Positions 1 through 10,448 of a stretch of 64,000 bases of DNA are shown piece by piece; within the stretch, counting starts at the first letter, position 1, and every line of letters begins with the position of its first letter. The stretch is from contig OY735211.1 in the NCBI GenBank assembly GCA_963457665.1, positions 65,656,985-65,720,984 of the forward strand, read 5' to 3'. Both the position numbers and the translations under genes were made by a program. This DNA comes from Thysanoteuthis rhombus. Lineage: Eukaryota > Mollusca > Cephalopoda > Oegopsida > Thysanoteuthidae. The notes beneath the pieces were generated by a model that was not told where the DNA came from, ran no database searches, and saw nothing but the letters and a program-made list of their open reading frames with translations.

Positions 1-1515
1 TGGAAGTGCCTTCTCGACCAATAGCGGCTATTTCCATCAAATTGGGCATAATCGAAAAAAACATCAAATCCACCCGATCCAATGGTACCGTTGCAATCAG
101 CATGTCAAACTACGCCAGAGAAAGCCATAAAATCGATAGGTAAATATGACATTTAAAAGATCATTTTTGACGGCTCACTTATGTATGCGGTAAAAATGCA
201 TTTTCGGTCAATATTGGCTATTTCCATCAAATTGGGCTGATTTGAAAAATACATCAAATCCACCGGATCCAATGGTACCGTTGCAATCAGCACGTCAAAC
301 TACGCCAGAAAAAGCCATAAAATCCATAGGTAAAAATGACATTCAAAACACCATTTTTGACGGCTCACTTATGTATGCGGTAAAAATGCATTTTTGGTCA
401 ATATTGGCTATTTCCATCAAATTTGGCTGAATGGAAAAATACATCAAATCCACCCGATCCAATGGTACCGTTGCAATCAGCACGTCAAACTACGCCAGAA
501 AAAGCCATAAAATCGATAGGTAAAAATGACATTCAAAAGACCATTTGTGATGGCTCACCTATGTATGCGGTAAAAATGCATTTTTGGTCAATATTGGCTA
601 TCCCAATCAAATTGGGCTGAATCGAAAAATACATCAAATCCACCGGATCCAATGGTACCGTTGCAATCAGCACGTCAAACTACGCCAGAAAAAGCCATAA
701 AATCGATAGGTTTAAATGACATTCAAAAGACCATTTTTGATGGCTCACTTATGTATGCGGTAAAAATGCATTTTCGGTCAATATTGGCTATTTCCATCAA
801 ATTGGGCTGAATGGAAAAATACATCAAATCCACCCGATCCAATGGTACCGTTGCAATCAGCACGTCAAACTACGCCAGAAAAAGCCATAAAATCGATAGG
901 CGAAAATGACATTCAAAAGACCATTTTTGACAGCTCACTTATGTATGCGTTCAAAATGCATTTTCAGTCAATATTGGCTATTTCCATCAAATTGGGCTGA
1001 ATCGAAAAATACATCAAATCAACCCGATCCAATGGTACTGTTGCAATCAGCATGTCAAACTACGCCAGAAAAAGCCATAAAATCGATAGGTAAAAATGAC
1101 ATTCAAAAGACCATTTGTGACAGCTCACCTATGTATGCGGTAAAAATGCATTTTCAGTCAATATTGGCTATTTCCATCAAATTGTGCTGAATCGAAAAAT
1201 ACATCAAATCCACCTGATCCAATGGTACCGTTGCAATCAGCACTTAAAATTACGCTAGAAAAAGCCATAAAATCGATAGGTAAAAATGACATTCAAAAGA
1301 CCATTTTTGACGGCTCACTTATGTATGTGGTAAAAATGCATTTTTGGTCAATATTGGCTATTTCCATCAAATTGGGCTTAATTGAAAAATACATCAAATC
1401 CACCCGATCCAATGGTACCGTTGCAATCAGCACGTCAAAATACGCCAGGAAAAGCCATAAAACGATAGGTAAAAATGACATTCAAAAGACCATTTTTGAT
1501 GGCTCACTTATGTAT
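1..1515 (+). repeat. 190-bp satellite array, distal end (about 8 monomers)
   Basis: About eight head-to-tail copies of the same 190-bp monomer that fills 19894-60527. Most are type A (GGTAAAAATGC... variant block); the first partial unit is type B (GGAAGTGCCTTCTCGACC). The array is cut off by the window start, so its full length is unknown. It stops inside a monomer at CTTATGTAT, where the sequence passes directly into CATATATGTGTG. Exactly this junction recurs at 60527/60528. Confidence 0.95.
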
Positions 1516-1518
1516 CAT

Positions 1519-1606
1519 ATATGTGTGTGTGTATGTGTGTGTGTGTGACTCTATCTGTTCATATATGTATGTTTATATTTATCACTTCTTCTCTCTTTCT
1601 TTTCAA

Positions 1607-1640
<34 letters not shown>
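1519..1640. repeat. TG and AT microsatellites
   Basis: A (TG)n run with one TA interruption lies at about 1521-1548 and an (AT)n run at about 1608-1640, separated by pyrimidine-rich DNA. Both are present with different lengths or interruptions in the right copy near 60531-60657. Confidence 0.9.
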
Positions 1641-1642
<2 letters not shown>

Positions 1643-2689
1643 AATTTATCTCCAGTCTGCTCACTATCAATCTATCTTCAGTCTGCCCGTGTCTGTCTTT
1701 CTATTCAGTATTCATGTATTTATCTCTCTGTCTTTTCATGCTTCTGACTTCACTTTGTTCCCTTTACATCAATTCCTCTTCTTTTTCTCCCTTCTCCTCC
1801 TTTTCCCTCTCCATCTTTATTTTTCTCTCTTTCTAAAAAAATATCTCTAAATGGATGAATAATAAGAACCATGACGATGATAATGATTATCACAGAAACA
1901 TCTAATAAAAGAATTCTCTGAAATTCACTCAAAGTTTATCCTTTTTTTTTCTCTTGTTGAACACTAATTAAAGTCTGGAGTTGACTTAGTTTGTTTTTAC
2001 TATAACAGGACAAAAACGATCCCATCAAATTTAAGCGAGTAAAAACGAACATACCTATACGATATGAATGTTGCACCTACTGATTGGTAGGCTGATCTGA
2101 ATCGACATATCTACGACATTTATCAAACAGATATGCATGACTTCCTATCATTCTAATAAATAAATACAGTTATACTAAAAAAATATGATCATAATTTTTC
2201 ATTTATACTATACAAAATTTACAACAATAATCTCCAGTCGTAAGAATAATTGGAGTTGACTTGTACCCTGCAGGAGTCAGGTTTTTTTCACTTTACTTTA
2301 TCTTGTTTGCTCATTTCTAGGTTCACACAAATAGTGTGACTTACATTAGGGATCGAGTGATAGTAAGTATCATCAATATCCAGCAATTGCATCAGTTATT
2401 ATAAGAAATTGTCAACCAAAACTGTCAACATAGGCTTTTAAAAGATTTAAAAAATATCTTGCTATGTACGTGAGTAACAAGCGAATAGGCAAGATCAAGG
2501 AAACCAGATAGCTGAAATTTTAAATTTCCACGCATAATTATGTGTGAAGAAGTATTCGTTTCTTAAACCCCGCCATGTGAACCATGTAAGTTCATGCTAA
2601 ATTGGTCCCTCAGTTCATATTAGGCCACACTTATGCTTTTTTTCTTAAATTTGTGACACTATGGTAATGAAAGGTTTATTTGAAAAATC
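1641..2689. other. AT-rich DNA, no gene seen
   Basis: A T/C-rich stretch (about 1660-1835) is followed by ordinary AT-rich sequence. Open frames here are short, include microsatellite-derived residues, and are disrupted or length-shifted in the duplicate at 60660-61735. No recognisable protein or RNA gene. Confidence 0.7.
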
Positions 2690-4216
2690 AGCGAGTGGAA
2701 AGAAAATAACTTTGTACCTCGGAAAACCAAATTATTGGAAAATATAGGTTATCTCGGAAAGTACATCAAATATAGGGAAACCAATGATTTCATCGCATTC
2801 AGCAAATAAAACTCCATCAGAAACGACCAAACAATTGAAATGTAAAAATGACTATCAAAAACCTCATTTTTGGCCATTATAGGCTATCTCGTAAAACCAG
2901 CCTATAATGAAACTCAGGTTTTCTCAAAAAGTACATTAAATATATGAGAACCAATGGTTTCATTGATTTCAAAAATCGAAATGTAAAAATGACTTTCAAA
3001 AACCTGTTTTTTGGCAATTATATGCTATTTTATGAAACTAGATTATACAAAAAAGTATATTGAACATAGGAAAACCAATGGTCTCATTGATTTCAGTACA
3101 TCAAACTACATTAGGAACAACCATGAAATTGAAATGTAAAAATGACTTTCAAAAACCTCATTTTTGGCATTTATAGGTAATGTCATAAAACTACATTATA
3201 GGGAAATATAGATGATCATAGAAAGTCAATTGAATATAGGAAAACCGATGGTTTCATTGATTTTAGTGCATCAAACTACATCAGAAAGGAACATGATATT
3301 GAAATGTAAAAATGACTTTCAAATACCTCATTTTTGGCAATTATAGGCTTTCTTAGAAAATTGGATTAGAGGGAAATATAGGTTATCTAGGAAAGTACAT
3401 TGAATATTGGAAAAAATATGATGTCATCGAATTCAACACATCAAACTACATCAGAAACAACCATAAAATCGAGATGTAAAAATGACTTTCAAAAACCTCA
3501 TTTTTGGCAATTATAGGCTTTCTTGGAAAATTGTATATTGAAGATAGGAAAACCAAAGTTTTTATTGATTTCAGTGCATAAAATACAGAAATGACCATAA
3601 AATTGAAATGTAAAAATGACTTTCTAAAACCTAATTTTTTGATATCATCGAATACGTCATGAAAAAAAGTCATGTCTAAAAGTTCATTGGATATAGGAAA
3701 GCCAAAGATTTCATTGAATCCGGCACATCAAACTACATCAGAAATGACCATAAAATTGAAATGTAAAAATGACTTTCAAAACCCTCATATTTTGCAATTA
3801 TGGGATATCTCATAAAACTAAAGTAAAAGGAAATATAGGTGATCTTGAGAAGTACAATTATTATACGAAAACCAATGAATTCATTCAATCAAGGGCATCA
3901 AACTACATCGAAAATGATTATAAAATCAAAATGTAAAATTGACTTTCAAAAAACTCATTTTTGGCAATTTTGTAAAACTGGCTTTTAGGGAAATATAGGT
4001 TATCTCGAAAAATACATTGAATGTAGGAAAAACGATGGTTTTATCGAGTTCAGTGCATCAAACTACATCAGAAACAACCATGAAATTGACCTGTAAAAAT
4101 GAATATCAAAAACCAGATTTTTGGCAATTATAGGCTATATCGTACAACTAAATTATAGGGACATATAGGTGATCTCAAAAAAGACAATTATTATATGAGA
4201 ACCAATTTCATTTATG
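2690..4216 (+). repeat. Degenerate tandem repeat related to the 190-bp satellite
   Basis: About nine diverged units. The anchor TGTAAAAATGACT (or a close variant) recurs near 2841, 2982, 3135, 3305, 3475, 3609, 3762, 3932 and 4092, giving spacings of 134-170 bp. Each unit has the order: TACATTGAATATAGG, ACCAATGG, a CATCAAACTACATCAGAAA block, CCATAAAATTGAAATG, then CTCATTTTTGGC. The main satellite has the same order with TACATCAAATCC, CCAATGG, CGTCAAACTACGCCAGAAA, CCATAAAATCGATAGG and CCATTTTTGAC. I infer common descent, with this array older and shorter per unit. Confidence 0.85.
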
Positions 4217-4233
4217 TACACACACACACACAC

Positions 4234-4273
<40 letters not shown>
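4217..4273. repeat. CA and TA microsatellites
   Basis: (CA)n at about 4217-4234 followed by (TA)n to about 4273. The equivalent tract in the right copy (63239-63333) is much longer, which accounts for most of the change in offset between the two flank copies. Confidence 0.9.
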
Positions 4274-4277
<4 letters not shown>

Positions 4278-4401
4278 GAACTGTAGAGAGTGAGACATAA
4301 TCGGGAGTAAAGTGTATGGAAGTTAGGTTTATTCATCTGTAAATGGTTCTATTAATGGTCTGGACATGTTTTGAGATGTATTCCAATTTCGGTAGTGCGA
4401 G

Positions 4402-4443
<42 letters not shown>

Positions 4444-4764
4444 TTAGAGGTATAAGAACATGAGTCTACCACCACGAGCTTTGCTTTGTGAGCAAAAAAT
4501 GATACCTCATCAGCTGGGGGCATCCTGTTGTGTGAGAGAAAGCTAGCCAGTGATGAAGTCTATGGTTTAGCAGTGGGCCTGGGAGATGACAGAAGATGTC
4601 AGGGTAGGAAGGAAGTGATGTGGTGTTAGATTGTGTTGGTATGTTAGGGATTGTGTAAATGGAGGGTTGATGAGATTAAGGAACTTCCATAGGAATAGAG
4701 CACCCTAGTGGATGGGGAATTCAAGAAGCTAGATAAATATATCGCTTAAATTCAGCCTTACTGA
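4274..4764. other. No gene seen; contains a GT microsatellite
   Basis: Unique-looking DNA with a (GT)n run at about 4404-4438. The open frame read on the minus strand through this run encodes only a Thr-His repeat and is not credible as a gene. Conserved with the right copy at 63334-63823. Confidence 0.7.
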
Positions 4765-4928
4765 CCGTCCAGTTCCGTGCCTGAGCGGTAGTATACCGGC
4801 CTCCGGGTCTGAAGCGAAGGCTTGAATCCTGCCTCGTCGTACCGGATGGGATAATGTATTTTCTATAGCCACGCTGAAGAGTTGTGATACAACGAAACAG
4901 CTGTCTGTGGATGACAATAATTATATAC

Positions 4929-4931
<3 letters not shown>
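4765..4931 (+). repeat. tRNA-derived SINE candidate
   Basis: A pol III A-box-like sequence, TGCCTGAGCGG (4778-4788), is followed 30 bp later by a B-box-like GGCTTGAATCC (4819-4829; consensus GGTTCGANTCC). That is normal tRNA spacing. The body then carries a short hairpin, GTTGTGATACAAC (4882-4894), and the unit ends in a long TA repeat that could serve as tail. The same element sits at the same place in the right flank copy (about 63824-63990), so it was present before the duplication. Family not identified; a decayed tRNA-like sequence is the alternative. Confidence 0.55.

Positions 4932-4999
<68 letters not shown>
4932..4999. repeat. TA microsatellite
   Basis: About 34 TA dinucleotides directly after the SINE body. 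The right copy is entering the same run when the window ends. Confidence 0.95.
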
Positions 5000-5000
<1 letters not shown>

Positions 5001-5149
5001 GTAGGTAGGTTAATAAGTATCTGATTCACCAAAATAACTCGTGTCTTTGTTTCACATCTTAAATTAAGAGCTACATGACGATATACACGGCGTGGTCCTT
5101 CAGACATGAAAATATAAACGAAGAAAAAATAGCTGTCAATTCCATTTCA

Positions 5150-5625
5150 GTGATTCTATAGTACTATACTGCATTCGACTTTTATGAACGACTGAGTGTT
5201 CAAGGTTAGTGAGTTTAGCCAATGCAAGACTTTCTCATATACAGCGTCTACACCTTGTTGTATAATAGCACTAACAAATATTACAGCAAGAGGCATTTTA
5301 TCTTCTGTTCCGTTTTCTTTTGGTTGATTTACCGAAAGGAGATAGTCAATGATTGTGTAACTTTTTCTGACTCCAGCCCATTTCTGTGCTCGGTTTTTAT
5401 CTATCGTTTTGGTGATTTGGTTGGTTTTCACTTTGCTAAAACGTTTGTAGATGCAGTTGATTAAGTTTGTTGGCTTGTAGCTGTTTAGATATCTGCGTCC
5501 CTTTTCTTGTTATAGCATTACGATTGCTGTATTCCTACCTTCTGGGATTACACTTTGACCAAGATATAAGTTGAATAGAATAGCTAGTTTCCTGGTGATG
5601 ACTTCACCAGATTTAAGAAGATAAT
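5150..5625 (-). mobile_element. RTE-type LINE fragment (reverse transcriptase part)
   Basis: Read on the minus strand this encodes the N-terminal part of an RTE-clade reverse transcriptase. Recognisable stretches, in order, are ITRKLAILFNLYLGQSVIPE, NSYKPTNLINCIYKRFSKV, and RAQKWAGVRKSYTIIDYL, which correspond to the family's conserved NYRPISLL, YK and QAGFRKGYSTIDHL blocks. The catalytic FIDFEKAFDSVE block is replaced by AVIFVSAIIQQGVD, showing an internal deletion. At least one in-frame stop lies near 5511. Both ends are missing. It lies 3' of, and separate from, the antisense RTE tail at 5930-6290, so it is an independent insertion or a rearranged piece. Not functional. Confidence 0.8.
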
Positions 5626-5929
5626 CTTATTGTTAGTAAAGTATTATCGTTATGTCTCTAACATAGCATAATATAAAACAAATAACATTAGGGTTAGGGT
5701 TTATGTAATTATATTAGTTTAATTTCTTAAATGGTTTCTAGTATCTACCTTTGGATTATTTTCTAATTTTTTAAAATCTCATTTAGGACTTTTGATTCAT
5801 TCATCTAAACAATAACTTTTACTAAATGATAACTACACAGTTATGATTTACCTCTTAAAAAAAGAGAATTCAATGCAAGAGAAATCAATTAATACCACAG
5901 TAACGGATCATATTTCCAAGTTTTATCCT
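5626..5929. other. AT-rich spacer, no gene seen
   Basis: Plain AT-rich DNA. Two telomere-like TTAGGG units occur at 5688-5699, too few to mean anything on their own. Confidence 0.6.
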
Positions 5930-6290
5930 ATCATCATCATCATCATCGTCGTCGTCGTCGTCGTCGTCATCATCATCATCATCATCATCAGTTTTTTAAC
6001 GTCCGTCGTTGGATATAGACCTTCCCCAGGATTTGACACACTTCTCTATGATGGGCGTCGCGGAGCCAGTACTTTCTCAACTTGTCTAGTTTGTCTCTCC
6101 ATCTAATATTCTGCCGGCCTCGGTTGTGCATGTGATCTCGGGGGATCCGTGTCGTGAGTCGTGATGTCCATCGGTTGTCTGCAATTCTTGCAACATGGCC
6201 AGCCCACCGCCATTTGAGATTTTTAATGGATTCTATGATGTCCCTTACTCTTGTCTTTTCTCAGATGTACTGTGATGTCTTGTGGTTTCT
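5930..6290 (-). mobile_element. RTE LINE 3' end, 5'-truncated
   Basis: On the minus strand this closely matches the 3' end of the plus-strand RTE copy at about 13262-13575. It encodes the C-terminal block that includes NLKWRWAGHVARIADNRW and a GRQN/RWRDKLDKL-like segment, then CGACGGACG, then a (TGA)n-type tail seen here as CAT/CGT repeats at 5932-5990. The tail mixes TGA and CGA triplets. It is 5'-truncated, as is usual for LINEs, and holds no catalytic domain. Confidence 0.88.
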
Positions 6291-6299
6291 TCATGTGAG

Positions 6300-6380
6300 T
6301 CCTTGCATAATTCTTTCTTTCAGATAGAGGGATTAAAGGGGAGGGATTAGAGAGAGAGAGCACAAGGGAGAGACACAGAC

Positions 6381-6424
<44 letters not shown>

Positions 6425-6970
6425 AGGAATAGAGAAAGAGTGGAAAGAGATAATAAAAAAAGAGATTGTATGAGGAAGAGCAAAAGACAGACAGACGGAG
6501 AGAGTTAGGGATAAAGACAGATTGAAAATCGGGAGGGATGGAGGAAAAGAAGGGAAGAAAAAGAGACAGGGAAAAAAAGAGACGGAGAGAGAAGGGGACA
6601 GGGGGATAAACAAATAGACTGAGGATGGGAAATAAAGGGAGAGAAGGAAAAATGCATGAGAGAGAGAGAGAGGGGGATAAAGGCAAGATAGGCTGTGCGA
6701 GTGAGGGATAGAGAGAGAGTGAGAGAGAAAGGGAGAGAGGAAATAAAGAGAGGGGAAGAGCTAAGATGACAGAGAGTGAGAGTAAAAAAAGAGAGTGAAG
6801 GGTAAAGGGGTATATATATTCAGTTAGAAATAGGGAGGAAAAGAAAAGGAGGAAGATAAACGGTGAAAATGAGAGAATGTGAGTAAATATTGGGAGAGGG
6901 GAAGTTGGAGAGCAAGGGAGTGATAGTGAGAGATGGGTGGAGAAAAGGGGAGAAAGAATAGGTCGGTGAA
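6300..6970 (+). repeat. Long purine-rich (GA) tract
   Basis: About 650 bp in which the plus strand is overwhelmingly A and G. It includes a pure (GA)n run at about 6387-6421 and many AGAG and GGGA clusters. The minus-strand open frames here are Ser/Leu/Pro low-complexity and follow from the base composition. Pyrimidine interruptions are scattered and short. Confidence 0.9.
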
Positions 6971-7403
6971 ACAGTCACATTGAGAGTCAAAATTGGAAAA
7001 AAATACAAATTTTAAGATTTTAATCTTCAAATCATAATCTTGAAATTAAGAAAAAATCCAATGCTGATAAAATACTTTCTACAGAATAAAAATTAAAAAT
7101 TTACGAATGCATATTGGGCACTTCATAAAGAGTCAGTAGTCTAGTCTCATGAACTATTACCACTGGAAAGAGTTTCATTCTCATCAGGTGTCTCATATTT
7201 GTGACCTTATGCCAAACTGAGGACAGTAAACATAAAAAAAGGACGCCCCATCATGCAGCCATAGTCAACAAGCAACCCATACCGACGAGTACGGCTGTTT
7301 GATTTTCAGTGGTTATACTTGGCCCATAGTCGTGTAACCCTTCCACATCGTTGGGTCCAACATCACAGGAGAGATGGATTGACAGAACCTACCCGTCTAT
7401 AGC
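6971..7403. other. No gene seen
   Basis: AT-rich up to about 7100, then mixed sequence. The 7250-7380 part looks like part of a dispersed repeat, but I cannot name it. Confidence 0.5.
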
Positions 7404-7601
7404 AGGCGTAGGTAACTTTTTTGATTTAGTGGGCCACATAGGTAATTTTGCATCTTTATTCAGGTCACGCATTCATTTCAAAATATCGATCATATTCTGG
7501 AAGAAATTATATGATATTTTGAATGAATACCTAATTTGGCCACTGGCCACAAGAAATGTTGCTGTGGGCCGAATCTGGCCCTCGTGCCTGTAGTTACCTG
7601 T
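7404..7601. mobile_element. Non-autonomous hAT-like element candidate
   Basis: The left end reads CAGGCGTAGGTAACTTTTTT and is followed by GTGGGCCACAT. Toward the right end are GGGCCGAATCTGGCCC and GTTACCTG, so the reverse complement of the right end begins CAGGTAACTACAGGC. This resembles short hAT-derived elements that start CAGGGGTCACCAAC and carry GGGCC blocks near both ends. I do not see a convincing 8-bp target duplication, and the terminal repeats match only partly. Confidence 0.45.
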
Positions 7602-8960
7602 CAGTGTTCTCCAGCACTCTACCACTGGGTGACGGTGATTGGTAGTAAGTGTACTAAACTTAGCAAATACCTATAAGAGTAAATTGCCATCGAGCAATCG
7701 CAAGCTAGTCTCGCAGACCCTTACTACTGTAGTTAGTTCGGTCTTCAAGAAGCGCTGAATTGCTGTAGACCTGAGCAATACCAAGCTATGCTGGGTAAGC
7801 AAAAGGCAACGCTGACAGACTACACATTGCTTAAAGTAGGTGAATTGGCCGTTCAAACAACCCGATACGTAAGGACGAATACCAGCTTGGAAAAACAGTT
7901 TTCCCAGAGAACTATCTTACCACTGAGCAGTTTATAGTCGTTGGTAATATCCATTAAACCACCACTTCGATTATAGCCAGGCATACTGTGAGGATACTTC
8001 GTGTAGACGTATTTTCCAAGACTGTAGAAAAAAAAAAAAGGAAAAGGAATGCGAAATAAAAATGAGTGTAGATATTAGCTATATATATATACAAAAAATG
8101 GTGCATTTTTGTTTGCTCAAATAAATGCAAATAAAGAAGATCAAGGGAAGTTCGGCAACTAAGCTGTTATTATCTTACGGAGACAATAAGTGAGGTTTAG
8201 GGATTAGGGTTAGATAATCAGTAAGGGTAAATATTATTTTGTATTGAAGCTTCTGAGTTTGTTTTTTTTTTCATTTAGCAAAATTTTATATTTAAGTACA
8301 CAACACACAACCGAAACTTTGTGCAAAACAAAACAACGAAATCAAGGAAATATTATGGAAAGTGAGAATACTGCTTGAGGTTTGGTACTCACTCTAAAAA
8401 AAAAAAAAGATTTAATACTAGTGTTAAACAACACTTCTTTGCGAGTCGCGTTGTAAACCCACAAAACATCCCCATCGCTCCAAACATCCAAGCTTGGCAA
8501 ACACTAAACTAGATTCACCTGTGTATATTAGAAGTGATGAGCAAAGATCAAAAGATTAGACCAAATGCCATCGGCCTAAACTAATCTGACATGATACTTT
8601 ATTCTATGGTATAAATTACATTTCACCAATACATGCAATAGTTCGTACACTTCGTCTAACTAAATTCAGTCAAGAACCGTGGTTTTGTTAGAGAATTAGT
8701 TTCTACCATGAAAGCATACATAATTATTGGTTGTTGACAAGGAATATTAAGTGTTATCTCCAATAATCTGGCCTTTTGTGGTAGGGTTTCGATGATTAGA
8801 AAATGCACGTATATTTTATTTGCTGGAAGCAATGTTTGTATATAAATAAGGAAAAGTAATAACTCGTCTGTCTCGCCTTTTGTTAGGCATTGATCACTCA
8901 TAGGAAGTCAGAATATCAAAAAAAAGAAAAACAAAAACAAGCGTGAATGCTGCCGGATAC
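7602..8960. other. No gene seen
   Basis: Mixed AT-rich DNA with poly-A runs. On the minus strand at about 7608-7625, CCAGTGGTAGAGTGCTGG resembles a tRNA A box, and may be a SINE head interrupted by the element at 7404-7601. No paired B box is clear. Frames at 7671-7856 and 8656-8901 on the minus strand match nothing I recognise. Confidence 0.5.
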
Positions 8961-8967
8961 AAACTAA

Positions 8968-9007
8968 GGGGTCAATTTACTAGAAATTCACTTAGCCAAT
9001 TGACCCC
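8968..9007. repeat. Short inverted repeat
   Basis: GGGGTCAATT (8968-8977) and its exact complement AATTGACCCC (8998-9007) enclose 20 bases, giving a 10-bp stem. The surrounding sequence (ACTAAGG... and a C-rich run after it) looks like part of a dispersed repeat; the family is not certain. Confidence 0.6.
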
Positions 9008-9341
9008 ACCCCCAACTAAAAGAACTTTTTGTTGAGGGTAATTTTCAAAAGAAAAGAAAAGTTTTTTGAAGACATAATAAGGACAGAATGTTTATATTAG
9101 CTCCACTGGTGCGTCTTGTATGTGTGACACACCCATAGGTATATAGAGAGCTAGACAAGCAGCCAGACCAACTTGAAACTGAAGAAACCTATGCTGACAG
9201 TAATAGCCATAGTTTTGGTTGATGGTATCTAATTACCAAAACATCCCACTAAACTAAATTAAAGCAATTCCTCTGAGAATATGATATCTAAAATGAGGAA
9301 ATATCGATCACGAGATTTCAGCCTTGCACCTCTTAAAAGTC
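9008..9341. other. No gene seen
   Basis: AT-rich DNA without a recognisable gene or repeat. Confidence 0.5.
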
Positions 9342-9562
9342 AGTGTTGCCAACTTGAAAATATTCTGCGCTAGTTCGACTAGGTAAAAGCGTTATTTTTT
9401 AAAAAATAGCTGAAGATAGCATAAATTTGCCAAACACCGAATTCTCAAAATGATCAAAAAATTTTTTTAAATGGTTTAAAATAGCCAAATATGGCCAAAA
9501 TGCTTGCGCTGGTATAGCGTTTTTTATCCCTGCCAAGAAAACGTACTAAAGTTGGCACGAAA
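9342..9562. mobile_element. Small DNA-transposon-like element (MITE) candidate
   Basis: The left end is CAGTGTTGCCAACTT; near the right end is AAAGTTGGCAC, the approximate reverse complement. The interior is AT-rich and full of TAGC/AGCCAAA motifs without coding capacity. CAGTGTTGCCA-type ends are common in hAT-related miniature elements. Target duplications are not clear. Confidence 0.45.
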
Positions 9563-10124
9563 AGTGCTAAATTAACAATCATAAAGGTATTACTACCTGA
9601 GACAATGATATAAAAAAAATTAAATTAATTTTGTCACCTCACCTGTTATACTACGTTGCCCTTATTTTGAGGATGCCTACATATAATGATTATCAACGAG
9701 CAGATGTCTCCTGTCATGCTAAAGGATGCAACTTACGTGATAAAATCAAATTTCATTCATGCAGCTCATGTCGTAAAATAGAATTTCATTCATCTTCTTG
9801 GTGTAATAAGAACAAAAACAAAAAAAAATGAAAATTTGTTTGTGGTAAACAAAACGTTTTCACCAAGGTCATTGCAACGCAAACCTCTATCATCCACGAA
9901 CATGAGATGTAATGCGTATCCGTATATTTCATATATGTATTTCATATATATTGTCATCTTTCACAGCACGGATAACCGTTATCCTTAACGGCAAATTATA
10001 CTTTTTTGTCATTACTCTGATAATATGGCATCAAAAAGTAGGTCTCGTTTTCAAGATACATTTTTCTCGGTACCTTGGTAGCATTAAACGCTAGTTATTT
10101 TCTATCAGATATCAAATTACTTAC
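9563..10124. other. Probable intron or intergenic DNA
   Basis: Lies downstream, in transcriptional sense, of the transglutaminase exon at 10125-10290. The next transglutaminase exon, expected to encode an IGxxISTKxVG-like segment, was not found here or down to position 5000 by eye. The plus-strand frames at 9631-9831 and 9912-10094 match nothing I know. Confidence 0.5.
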
Positions 10125-10290
10125 GCATCTTTTTCAACGTGCACAATCTCCCATCTGCCGCTCTGCGGGTTTCTCAGCCAATAAACGCGGTCGGAGTTTA
10201 ATTCCGGGAAGATGAAGTTAGTGTCAAATACTTGGTTGACTTCTCCATTCTTGATAGCTTTCAACGGAGCTGGTCCACAGCAGAAGAACC
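10125..10290 (-). CDS. Transglutaminase family exon (after the catalytic Asp exon)
   Basis: A 166-nt internal exon on the minus strand. It is bounded by a TTTCCAG acceptor (AG at 10292-10291) and a perfect GTAAGT donor (10124-10119). It encodes about 54 residues starting FFCCGPAPLKAIKNGEV and continuing through DTNFIFPELNSDRVYW. In animal transglutaminases (protein-glutamine gamma-glutamyltransferases, calcium-dependent enzymes that cross-link Gln to Lys) this is the core segment CCGPxPVxAIKEGxL...YDAPFVFAEVNADVVxW, just after the catalytic Asp. The exon enters after 1 nt of a codon and ends after 2 nt. The upstream exon at 11477-11580 ends with exactly 1 nt, so the two splice in frame to read ASDGFFCCGP, the normal family junction. 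This exon itself is intact. The 1186-bp intron between them holds a MITE and a retroelement-like fragment. Confidence 0.88.
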
Positions 10291-10448
10291 CTGGAAACAA
10301 GCGAATTGGAACGATTACCATCCAAATCTCTTGGACCACTGATTTTGAAATTTTAAAAACTCGAGTATCTCTCCTATAAAGGAAATATTTTAGCAAACCC
10401 TCAGTTTTAGCATTTAGTTTCAGTAATTAATTATAACTATTACATTAT

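Larger units (their letters stand above)
1516..4990 (+). repeat. Flank segment, left copy of a direct duplication
   Basis: This stretch matches 60528-64000 in the same order and orientation with only scattered substitutions and microsatellite length changes. The offset is 59,012 bp at the left end and about 59,060 bp after the TA repeats have changed length. It contains microsatellites, a degenerate satellite relative and a SINE, all at equivalent positions in both copies. The right copy is truncated by the window end, so the true right boundary is not visible. Confidence 0.95.

Noticed and set aside
1475-1850. Frames rich in YIYIYI and VCVCVC residues (also 60487-60880 and 4721-5107)
   Set aside because: They are translations of TA and TG microsatellites and their lengths differ between the two flank copies.
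4765-4860. A functional tRNA gene at the A/B-box pair
   Set aside because: I could not draw a full cloverleaf with acceptor stem, and the B box departs from consensus; a SINE head fits better.
5156-5464. Overlapping 80-91-codon frames on both strands as host genes
   Set aside because: The minus-strand frame is part of a decayed RTE reverse transcriptase; the plus-strand frame is its shadow.
5687-5700. TTAGGG repeats as an interstitial telomere
   Set aside because: Only two units; a similar chance motif occurs near 8200.
6223-6686. Ser/Leu/Pro-rich minus-strand frames
   Set aside because: Pure consequence of the purine-rich tract; low complexity.
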